Below, piece after piece: positions 12,620-24,800 of a stretch of 64,000 bases of DNA (its first letter is position 1; each line of letters starts with the position of its first letter). The stretch covers positions 6,505,571-6,569,570 of the forward strand of contig AP025054.1 of NCBI GenBank assembly GCA_036186865.1, given 5' to 3'. Origin of the DNA: Eustoma russellianum. Taxonomy: Eukaryota > Streptophyta > Magnoliopsida > Gentianales > Gentianaceae. The position numbers were made by a program, and so were the translations under genes. Below the pieces are notes generated by a model. That model saw only the letters and a list, made by a program, of their open reading frames with translations. It made no database searches and had not been told where the DNA came from.

Positions 12620-12625
12620 TTTATT
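12620..12625 (-). terminator. Possible poly(A) signal AATAAA of the HAD gene
   Basis: AATAAA on the minus strand, about 240 bases past the stop codon. Plant poly(A) signals are loose, so this is only a plausible site. Confidence 0.3.
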
Positions 12626-12861
12626 CTATCATATTTCAAAGTCAAGAAAAAGTGTGTCCTTGACTCCATTGAAAATGAAAACGAGTAGGACACCAGGAAA
12701 TAAGTAGAGTAAATTAAGCCAAAGCTCTACAGGCACAACATGCACGCGCATACACATAAAAGAATCAGAGTGCTATATAATTTCAATAAACTTTGACGAC
12801 TTTTTGTGAAAATGGCAAACATGAGGAAATTGTACAATCAAGTGTCAAGCCAGTATAGAGA

Positions 12862-15800
12862 TCACCAGTTAAACGAGGGAAGCACGACTGATGGATATGC
12901 GTTGTGCTTCGAGGCAAGAGCCCTAACAAAAGCATCATTTGCAACTTCTCCAAATCTACTAAGTCCCAACTCTGTCGCGTGTATCCCTCCAGTAATAAAC
13001 ACCGAGTGGATACCGGCTATATTTGCACCTTTTATGTCATGATGAAGAGAATCTCCAACAGCAATACAACAGGAGACATCCGTATCAGCCATTTCTGCAG
13101 CTGATGTATATATGATCTGCATTTGTCACATAGGGAATTTGGATTAGACACATAATAAGGCATGTTAAGCCGGTAAAAGCACTTGTTAAACCTATGTTTT
13201 CGGAATAAATGGGAAACCATAACTGATGAGAACTCAGAGATACCACCAGGGTAATCTTCAAGACCATTAGATTTTCAGAGGTAACAAATAACAAATTTGA
13301 AAAAGGAAAAAAATGAGATTAAAAGATGTTCGTGTTCTAGTTCAGCATCATTGCCAATTCTGGAGAAGTTTTACAAAGGCAAAAGGTCTGGAAAACCTCA
13401 AAGGACAAGAAAAAGATGCTGAAACTTGCATGTCTACGAAGTTTGAGTTCACCAAGAATTCATGCCAACTCAAGTGCAAAATGATTCACGAACCAACTAG
13501 TTTCCTACCTCTGGCCCAAAAATATTGCCACAGTTGAAAAGCCAATGTAACAATATTTTTAGGACAGAGTGAGTAATTCAATGCGCATCTGTCAAATACT
13601 AGAAGAAGAAACAGAAGCGGACATAAATCTATTCCACATGATCTCATATCTCTGAAAGTCCAACATAGCACTTTCTGGATCTGTGACCCTTTTGTTATAA
13701 CCACTATCCACAGTTATGAACTCTCACGTAAGGTACTAAGGGAACAGTGGGCATACTTTTAAGACTTTCCAGCAAAAACAGAACAGATGGTACTGTGACA
13801 TATTCTAACCCGAGGACAATAGAAAAACAGAATACAAACCTGCAGTCAGTTACCTAGAATGTTTTGCACATTTAACTAGTTAGTATTTTATTCCATTCCA
13901 GGACTAGGAAGTGACAGCAACTTTGCAGAGACTTTCTAGAAGCACTTGACGTAGGAAACAAACAAAGAGATGTATAAGTGCAAGAGCACACCAACTACAG
14001 ACTCCGGAAGCAAGTTTGGAAGGTATGATATTTAACAAACTGAATCAGAACAAATAACTATCAGTTGGGCCAGGCCAGGCCAACCTCGGCCTAACAAATA
14101 TGGGGCCAAGCTCTAAGGTAATTGAGACATGCTGAGCTTGGTCCAAAATTATAGGCCTATAAGATTCGGTTCGCTTAAAACTTGGCCAACATAATACTGC
14201 ATACATCTGCATATGTATCAATATGTGATTTAGATTTTCTGTTCCTTTTTATGAAAAACATCAACTTACGTTAATTTTTTTACTCGTTTTTCATAAAATC
14301 AAATTCCCCCATTGTTTTTTTCTGGGGGGTGGGGGGGTGGTGTTTTGTGCGTCTATTTAACAAACAATCACAACATGCTTTCTCCAATAATTAATTATAT
14401 GTTGGTAACAATAACAAGCAATGCAAGCTTAAATGGCGTGGTTTCATCCCAAAGCCCTTTTGACCAAGTTTGGACTTTGCAGCTGCGAGGCCTATCAAAT
14501 CGAGCTTAGACTGTGAGTAAAGACTGCTGCAACAAAGGCTTGACCTACCAAAGCACATCTCACAAAACCCAATCAACCCCTTGTGTGGGTACAAAACCCA
14601 ATTAACCCCCTAAACCACAATTATGAAATGAAACTACAGGAATTGTTTTCAGCTAGATCATACCTTATCAGGCTTACCCATCCATTTTACTTCACCACCA
14701 AGCTTCTCATATGCAGCGGCCAATGTTCCTATAATAGAAGAAACGCATTGCATATAATGACCACGTAGAAAAGCATGCAAGTGGGAACGTTGTTCATCAT
14801 AGAAGTTATCTTATGCAGCTCATGGAATAATATAAGTAACCTGATGAGCAAAAATATCAAGCTGCAAACCAGTATCAAGCTCAGAGAACTAGCATGATAC
14901 ATCATCTCTTGATGCTTTGTGGTAAATTTTGGTAAAAGAGGGGGAGAAAGAGTTATGAATATGTGACGTTCCAACTTGTGTAGACTAAATTAGTGCTACC
15001 ACATAGGCATGACCACGAGGCTCACTCTCACATGAAATATATAAGAACCTCCGATAATAGTTGGTTACATCAACGTGCAACCAAAAGGAGTTTGCCTAAG
15101 AAAACCTACAAAAAAATGTAACATTATTTGCTAATTCCTACTTCACAAGGACACATTTCCATTTATGTGACAGAAGACTTAACGTTCTCACAAGAACTCT
15201 GTGTACCTGGCATAACACGTAGATCTCTGGCCTCGACAGTTACAAAATCAGGATTTGCAACCACCATTGGAATATTTTTAGCAACGCATCGCTCTAGTAG
15301 TTTCTCCAGGTCCTCCAGTTTGGTCGACACAGAAGCACCAGAGGAAAGTCCAAGAGCCTCAGTCCCGTGTGCTAGAATAAAATCAGCTTCTTCAACATCT
15401 TCCACTATTCGTAAACCCAACCCCTGAACAAGGATATTTAACTCTAGCCATTTCATGATTCTGACATGTTTTTGACTTGAAAATATTAATTTATCACAAG
15501 CGATAAAAGTAGCAAGTAGGATATATGCGCAAAAAGATACCGTTCTAAGGATAAGCATTTTAACAAAGACATTCAGTAATAAATCCATGCATAAAACTCG
15601 CACTATTTCTTTTCTTATTTAGTTCAAGAACTCATTCCATCAAGGTATAGCAACACAATACAATATAAAGGAGTGAAGCAAAGACAAAAGGCTTCCCTCA
15701 ACCCTCTTAATGATCTATACACTGGTAAGCTTGATGCTTAGACCATCAGATGTGCTATACTGCGGCTATCAAACGTAAGTCGGCAGTGAAAATCTGCAAG

Positions 15801-18800
15801 TTGTAACAGACCTCTAAGAAAAAGTAGCAGGGCTAGTTCTTTGAAGGGAAAACAAAGCAAAAGAAGTTAAAAGTTTCCCAACCAAACAAGAAATAGGGAA
15901 AAAAATCCCCAGAATAAAGCAGGACAATGCAGAGACAAAGGTAGGGATAAAAGAATTAATGACCTGCAAAGATCATATAGAAGAGAATCCTTAACAGTGA
16001 AAGGCAGAAGAATAATCTAGAGAAATGTATACAAAACGCCACCTCTAGAGATATGGCACCCCTATCATTCCAAGTAATGTGAATGCAAGACCTTCCCAGA
16101 GCGGCGAACCATGGATCATCTCTCCTGCTCAAAGAAGAAGGAAATTCAAATTGTCACTGCACCAAGGGGACAACTAATTTGTGGAATGTAGCATAACGCG
16201 ATTACACTAGTCACAGCTGAAGAGAAAAGAAGATACATAACCATAACGAAATAATATCGAGAAACAAGCTGGACACAAGTTCAAAAAATCACTTATGTCA
16301 TAAAACCATCCAGCAGTAGGAAATAAAGCACAATTGGGATGATGAAATCTTTTTGTAGAAATTCTTAGGGTAATTATAAATATAGCTAGTGGAATATTGT
16401 AAATATAGCTTGTAAAATAAATGTAAAATAGATTAAGGTCCCACCTGCAGGTTACCGTTTGGGACCGTTGGTGTACATTCAAGTGTAATGCTCCATTATA
16501 AGTAGGATGAATGTAAAGTAAAGTGTAGAAGTCTGTGAACAGACTTTTTGGCTATTAGATTCAATTCCAATATTAACATCCATCATTTCTCTTATTATTC
16601 TTCTTATTGTTATTTTCTATAGGGTATCAGAGCAAAGTTGCTCATACTGCTTTTCTGTTGTGTATACCGAATTTCAGCTGGAAATATCTCTTAATTTGTT
16701 CTTGAAGAAGAAGAACATCTTGCTACTGTAGCTGGCAGTTGTTTAAAGAAGAAGAAGACTCCACTAAGCTGTTAGTTGCTGCATCATTAGTTGAAGAAAG
16801 TGTTTGGAGTGTATACGTGTTCCGTGAATAAACCACGTGGAGTGGAAGAAATGTCCAGCTGGTAAGCATTTTACGAAAAGACAAAGGAAAAGGACAGATA
16901 GTGGGTGAAGGTACTAGAAAGTGAGATAAGTAATTTAAAATTCAGAATCAAAGCTTCTCAAGGAAGCCTTGCAAATATACCAACGACTCACGGGAGTCCT
17001 TCCTCATTTTATCGCAATTCCATCCACATTTAATTTGTCATTTGCCTCAATTTCATCTGCATTTAATTTTTCATTTCACCGCTATCAATACATTTCGTTT
17101 TCTCTCATTTCACCGTAATTTCATCAAAATTCAATTTTTCATCTCACTTCTTACAAAGTACATGTGACGGTGTCCTTCTTTATCTTTCCTCTGGAACCAT
17201 CATCTTCTTCAAACAATTCATCCTCTGCAACTCAGTCCAGAAAAGGGGATTTCTTCCAACTTGTCATTTTTTACTTGTTGCAAAAATGTCTACGACCCCT
17301 GAATCCTCTGTTCGCTCTCGTCCTGCACCACATGCAGGAGGATCAATTGAGTTTCCAATCTCATCATCCATTCAAACTCCAAGCCTGATGGATAGTAATG
17401 CTATACTGGTTACTAACCATAAGCTCACATGACAAAACTATTTATCCTGGAGCAAAGCTGTAGAAATGTTCATTATTGGGATAGGCAAAGATGAATACTT
17501 GTATGGAAATCTCCCAAGTCCTGCTACAACTGACCCCGGTTTTAAACAATTGAGGGATGAGAACTCTATGCTAATGTCGTGGCTCATTGGAACTATACAA
17601 CCCGACATTGCTAACAATTTTATCTTATACCCTACTGTTGCGGCTCTCTGGAAAGCAGCAAGAGAACTCTACTCAAAGAGGGACAACGTATCTGAGATAT
17701 ACGAACTAGAGCTACAGTTGCATGAGGTGCATCAAGGAGATCAATCTGTGAGTGATTATTACTCTCACCTTACTAGATTGTGGCAGCAACTGGATGTATT
17801 CGAAACTCATAATTGGACATCATCTGCAGATGACACATCTTTTAGAAGCTATATTGAGAAAAAGAGGGTGTTTAGATTTTTGCATGGTCTAAATAAAAAT
17901 CTTGACTCTGTTCCAAGTAGAGTACTTGGAATGAAACCCCTTCCTAACCTAAATGCTGCGTTTTCGGAGATAAGGCAAGAAGAGAGTAGACTAAAGGTTA
18001 TGATGGGGAACTTGCAGCATGCACCTCATGAAGGATCAGCCCTAGTAACAAACTATTGTCCTACAAACGTCACACCAAAAAACACTGGAAATACCCTGGT
18101 CCAATATGATGAAACACACCCTGATGGCACAAGTCTAGTTGTTAGACGCAATCAAAACTTCTCTGGATCTCGTTCCTCATATAAATCTTCTAAGTTTTGT
18201 AAGTATTGTAAGAAGCCAAGATATGTGGTGGACAACTGTTTCAAACTTCAACGTTTGAAACAGTTTCAACAACAAAATCAACAAAACGCTCAACCCAGAT
18301 TCTCACCTTCTTGGGGTAATAACAGACCCCAAGTAGCAAATACAGTATCAAGAAATCCTGAACTAAAATTATCTCACCAAGTGGAGGCTTTGGTGCAGCT
18401 TCTGACCCAACAACAACTGAACAGTAATTCATCTACACTACCGAGTGCTGGACCACCTAATCCTATTCAAGCCACTGTTGCATCTGCCACAGATAACAGG
18501 TCAAAGTGTGTTCGATGTCCTTGGAGTGTAGATTCAGGGGCAACTGATCACATGACCTATGACTCTAACTTTTTCCATGTATATTGTAAGTTTTCTTTTC
18601 CCAAACATGTCACCATTGCTAACAGTATAAGTTTAAAAGTTATAGGAACAGGTACCGTTAGACTAACTGACAGATTATTTCTCTTTATTGTATTGCATGT
18701 ACCTCAGCTAAATTTGAATTTAATTTCCATTAGCAGATTAACACGTGACAATAACTGTTGGGCATTGTTCTCATCTTCTGAATGTCCCTTTCAGGAGAAA

Positions 18801-21800
18801 CATTTATGGAAGATGATTGGCAATGCTAGACAGTCTAATGGGCTTTATATTCTTCGAGTAGAAGAAGACCAGCCCGTTTTTGAGAAGTTCTCAGACAAGA
18901 GAACGCTATCTTGTAGTGAAGAAAGGAAGGAACCAACCAAATCTGTTTTTGAAACTGCAGTGAAAACATTTTGTGATAATTCTAAGACTTTATCTTGTAC
19001 TGGTAGTAAGGATGGTTTGTTAGATCATATTTTACTTTGGCACTACCGATTTGGACATCCAAACTTCACGTACTTGAAGAAGTTAATGCCTCAGTTATTT
19101 GTTCATGTTAATTTGAATCAACTTTCGTGTGAAAAGTAAATTTTAGCGAAACAGACCAAGGCTAGTTATCTACCAAAACCATATGAGCCCAATACCCCGT
19201 TTAACTTGATCCACTCGGATATATGGGGACCTTCTAGAATTGCAAGTATAAATGGTGCAAAATGGTTTATTACATTTGTAGATGATCACACTAGGATCAC
19301 TTGGGTGTATCTTATGAGAAGTAAAACCGAGGCAGGACAGATCATCCGAGGCTTCTTAAAATTAATCCAAAATCAGTTTAATACCATGGTTAAGGTGCTT
19401 AGGACTGATAACGGGTCTGAATATCTAGAAAAAGAACTAAAGGAATATCTAATCAGCCTAGGTATACATCATCAAACATCATGTGTATATACTCCTCAAC
19501 AAAATGGAGTTGCAGAGCGTAAAAATAGACATTTGTTAGAAGTAGCAAGAGCTCTTATGTTTTCTATGAATGTCCCAAAATTCTATTCGGGAGAAGCCAT
19601 ACTAACTGCAACTTATCTGATCAATAGGATGTCTTCAAGAACTTTATGTTTTAAAACCCCTAAAGATGTTCTAATGGACAAATTTCCTAACAACAAATTA
19701 ATGTCAGTTCTTCCATTCAGATTATTTGGTTGTGTGGTATATGTGTATATTCAAACAGGTATGCGGACCAAGCTTGACAAGCACACTCACAGGTGCATTT
19801 TCCTAGGTTATTCAAGTACTCAAAAAGGATATAAGTGTTATTGTCCAATAATTAAAAGAACATTTGTTTCTATAGATGTATTCTTTGATGAACAAACTGC
19901 GTTTTATAAATCTAATGACCTATCTCATAAGACAGGTAACAATTGTGATGATTATTGGAGCATTCTGGATGTTAACTATACGCCAGAAAATTCAGGCAGA
20001 TTTCTGAACCCAACTTACAGACAGTCCGCAGAGACTGCTCAGGAGGTAAGGTTAAATGAACAAGGCAGAGAGAGACCACCAATCACACAAGTTTACACTA
20101 GAAGGAACACTCTACCCGTCAGCAATCAAACTAGTCCTGAACCAACCGAACCCAATTATGCAGATTTACCAATTGCTTTCTAGCTCTTAGAAAGGGAGTA
20201 AGGGAGTGCACTAAGCATCCTCTCTATAACTTCCTTACCTATACACAGATCAATCCACCACTGAGTGCCTTTATTAGTGCTTTGGATAGCCAATCAACTC
20301 CAAATAGTATAACTGAAGCCTTAAAGGACCCAAAGTGGAAGGAAGCCATAAGAGATGAAATGAATGACTTATTAAAGAATGATACTTAGGATTTAGTGAC
20401 ATACAAACCAGGGACGAAACCCGTTGGATGTAAATGGATTTTTTCGTCAAATACAACTCAAATGGAACCATCAACCGATACAAAGCTAGATTAGTGGCAA
20501 AAGGTTTCACTCAAACTTATGGGATTGATTATGTGGAAACCTTTGCTCCTGTGGCAAAATTAAATACGGTAAGAGTAATTTTTTCATTAGCTATTAACTT
20601 AGACTGGTGTTTATTACAGTTAGATGTAAAAAATGCATTCTTATATGGGGACTTACAAGAACTAGTATACATGACTATTCCACCTAGGTTTGACTCAGAT
20701 AAAAATAAAGGCTTAGTTTGTAGATTAAAAAATCACTATATGGCTTAATGCAATCTCCACGAGCATGGCTTAAAAGATTCACTACTGTCATTTTACATCT
20801 TGGCTTTAAACAGACACATTGTGATCACACTTTATTTGTACGTTTTTCAAATACAAATATTGTTACCATACTAATTGTGTATGTGGATAATATTATACTT
20901 ACTGGTGATGATAGTGTGGGTATTACGTTAGTAAAGAAGGAACTATCAAGAGAATTTGAGGTAAAAGACTTAGGAAATTTGCGTTACTTTCTTGGAATGG
21001 AAATCTCCAGAACTAAAAATGAAATGAACATCTCCCACCGAAAGTATGTATTAGATCTTCTGACTGAGACAGGTATGTTGGGCTGTAAGCCGGCTCCCAC
21101 ACCCATGGAACCAGGTAGAAAACCGAAGGAACTATGGCATATGACACCCACTGATTCGTTACAGTATCAAAATTTGGTTGGTAAGCTTATTTATTTATCA
21201 CATACACGTCCAGATATATGTTATGCCGTTAGTTTTGTTTCTCAATTTATGCATGATCCTACTAACGAGCATCTTAAAGCTGCTTTAAGAATCCTCAAGT
21301 ACCTCAAGTCTGCACCAGGTCAAGGATTGTCATTCAAAAAGCAATCAGATAGAAGAATTCTAGTATATATAGATGTAGATTGGGCTGGATCAAAGCCATA
21401 TATGCGTTCAACCACAGGTTACGGTACATTTGTATGGGGGAATTTGGTTACTTGGAGGAGTAAAAAACAAAACGTGGTCTCCAGGAGCAGTGCGGAGGCA
21501 GAACTGCGAGCTATGGCCTTAGGAATTTGCGAATGATTGTGGTTAAAAAGGATTATGGAGGAACTTCGGGTGGAGCTAAAATTACCAGTTCAAGTTTTTT
21601 GTGACAATATATCTGCTATCAAAATGGCAGAAAATCCGACACAACACGACAAGTCCAAACATGTTGAGATTGACAGACATTTCATCCAAGAGAAAGTTGA
21701 AGACAAGGTTATTAACTTGGAGCATGTATCACCGATTAATCAAGTGGCAGACATCTTCAGAAAGCCAGTATCAATTCCTACGTTTCTATCACTTGTTTTC

Positions 21801-24800
21801 AAGCTTGGTTGTGCAAACATCTACACCAAGCTTGAGGGGGAGTGTAGAAATTCTTAGGGTAATTATAAATATAGCTAGTAGAATATTGTAAATATAGCTT
21901 GTAAAATAAATGTAAAATAGATTAAGGTCCCACCTGAAGGTTACCGTTTGGGACCGTTGGTGTACATTCAAGTGTAATGCTCCATTATAAGTAGGATGAA
22001 TGTAAAGTGTAGAAGTCTGGGAACAGACTTTTTGGCTATTAGATTCAATTCCAATATTAACATCCATCATTTCTCTTATTATTCTTCTTATTGTTATTTT
22101 CTATACTTTTTCGATCATATCTTAAGTTTGTGTTTCAGAAGGAAGAAGGAAGAAGTAGTAAATTCAGCAATTAGTCATAAGGACTAAAATCAGCAATCAT
22201 TGCTGAGAATAATAAACAAACCATTTCTTTTACAATAGCTGATAGAAGTTTCTTTTTTCATAGACAGCATTTTCCTATTATTTTCTGCATAATCTTCGAT
22301 TGATTTTCTTGTTGATTAAGTCTTTCTAGACACTTCCAGTTGATAGCCTATTTAAAGGTAGACAGACGAATAAAAATATTAACCCTGAATAGTCAAAAAT
22401 TAATTATTTTTTCTTGAGAGCAGGGGGGGAGCGGGACCAGATTCTGCTAGGCAGATTCGGCAGGTCTTTCCTTGGGTTGAAAGCAATCCGAGGTTGGCCA
22501 AGGTGTGAGTTTAGTGGTGGCATGCTGCCCCGTGACTACATCCTGGGTAAGGCCCGTAACAATTTGATATCAGCCGTCATGGGTGGTGCCAAGGAGTTGA
22601 GGGAAGAGTTGAAAGCATTCATGGAAGCCATGAACAAGCATCAGCAGGCTATTGAAGAAAAGTTGGGCGAAGTGGTTCAACAGGTCACCAAGGCCACGAG
22701 TGAGATGTCTATGGAAGATTGCACGTCAGTGCAAGAGTTAGTCAATCTAAGACAGGAAGGATCACTAGAAGAATATCAACGACAATTTCAGTCTCTACTA
22801 GAGAGACTCCAGATTTAAAACCAATCCAACAAATCAACTATTTCACTGCAGAATTGGTTGAAAGCCTTCGAATCAAGGTGGAATCCCCACGCCCAGGAAA
22901 TCTGGGTGTTGCTGTGGCTATCGCTCGGGCAGTGGAGCAGAAACAATGGTGTGTTGGTGCTGTCCATCCTTTACAAGGAATGACCAACATGAAGACGACA
23001 CCCTGGTCAACTACGGCAGCGTCCTCTCCTCCAGGAGGGAACAGTAGCAGCAGTTAACGATAAACACTGGCACTCCTAATAGACCTGTTACTACTTGTAT
23101 TAACCAGCTTTCGCATGAAAAGATGGAAAACAGCGGGATAAATGGCAGTTTAGTAAATCTGGGGAGCAGAAAAATCTAGAGAAGCGTGTGGGCAGTGGAT
23201 TTCGAAATTTCAGAATGATGCAGCTACAGGCCAGAAGCGTTTGGGTATTGGTAGTCTCTAGAAGTAAGCACAATTCTCTACGCAGTGAAGTGATTCCAAA
23301 GCTAGAAATTTAAGCGCTGGATACGGCGGGTGTGCGAGGAATAGGTCCGCTGACATGGGATCCTGCCTCAACATAATTTTGGGGGAAGATATGAACATAC
23401 TTCGATAATATATCGACTTTGAGCTGGAGGGCAAGCTCAAAATGGAAGACGGAAGTAATGTTACATAAGCAAGAAGAAAGGAATAAATTCAGCAATTAGT
23501 CATAAGGAATAAAATCAGCAATTATTGCTGAGAATAATAATCAATCATTTCCATTTCCATAGCAGATAGAAGTTTCCTTTTTCATAGACAGCATTTTTCT
23601 TTTATTTCCTGCATAGTCTTTGATTGATTTTCTTATTGCTTTCCTTGGGTTGAAAGCGATCCAAGGTTGGCCAAGGTGTGAGTTTAGCGGTGGCATCCCG
23701 CCCCGATCCTGGATAAGGCCCGTAACAGTGTCTCTTGGTCTAGTGTTCCTCATTCTTAACCTCAAAATGTGACAAATTAAATCCACATGAAGCTATATCT
23801 ACATGCTCGGAAACATTCTCTCTGTAAACCTTCAAGCTTCATTGAATGATATTACTTGATAATATATGATTTACGATTCCTGATCCAACTAAAAAGATTG
23901 CACAAGTTATGACCTCTTGCAAATTACAAGAGGTTTCAGAAATAAATTCAACTATGCAGTCAGGCAACATATCTTTGTCACCCTTCGACTATCAGAAAAT
24001 AAGTTTGAGGATTCAGATTCCCGACGGAAGTAGCTCTCAGAATTTTTGCTTCTTAATATCTATTTCATTTATTGGATCAGATGTATTTATATATAAAAAT
24101 TATGCCCCTACAAAGAAACTATCACTAATTGTAGAAAATAACACAATAAGGGTGTAAATAGAACTGGCAGTAGGTATTTTTTTCTTGTTCCATTTGACCA
24201 TTAAGGTCTGCACCAAGAAGTGTATTTTATTCTTTAGGCTTTGCAGGGTCCATCACCACCTTAGTGATTTGACCCATTTGTTACCGTTAGTTTTTAGATT
24301 CTTCCTTGTGTATATATTGAACACCAAAGTGTACACTATTGAGTAAGTGAATAAGAAATTATTCTCTTTCATTCGTTAAATCTTCTCCTTACTGCATTTC
24401 TTGTCTAATTGAATCTGTAAACTTATGGGATTGATTTTCCCCGACTGCCTAAACTTCAGCAATCATATAATTATACAGTTTCCTAAATAAACAAATAAAC
24501 ACATGTTAAAATACAAAAGACACGAGTGTTTTCTCCCTCCCCTCAAGCTGGTAAATAGGAATTTCCCATTCCCAGATTGGGTATAATTCTCTGAAATACT
24601 GGTCTGCTTAGCCCCTTAGTGAGAATGTCAGCGAGTTGTCCATGTGTTGACACATAAAGAGTGCATATTAGTCCACTGTCCAACTTTTCCTTGAGAAAAT
24701 GTTCATCCACTTCAATATGCTTCGCTCGATCATGTTAAACTCATGAGCTATATTTATTGTTGACATATTGACACAATAGAGCTTCATTGGGCCAACATAA

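Larger units (their letters stand above)
11301..12860. other. Intergenic region downstream of the HAD gene
   Basis: AT-rich sequence without a supportable gene. It contains a foldback element (12186-12312), a short CA run near 12050 and a possible poly(A) signal for the HAD gene at 12620-12625. Confidence 0.5.
16354..22105 (+). mobile_element. Young Ty1/copia element with intact LTRs and TSD but defective pol
   Basis: 5752 bp flanked by the perfect 5-bp duplication CTTTT (16349-16353 and 22106-22110). LTRs 16354-16621 (268 bp) and 21843-22105 (263 bp) differ by three substitutions and one 5-bp indel. Both begin TGTAGAAA and end TTTCTATA, a non-canonical TG...TA pair. A primer site GGTATCAGAGC sits at 16624-16634 and the purine tract TGAGGGGGAG at 21833-21842. 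It lies in HAD intron 3, antisense to that gene. Domain order gag-protease-integrase-RT-RNase H makes it copia. The coding part carries many lesions (see the pol entry). Confidence 0.95.

Noticed and set aside
9974..14870. CTGATGA words as possible hammerhead ribozyme (retrozyme) cores at 9974 and 14844
   Set aside because: No paired GAAA box with the required stems was found near either site.
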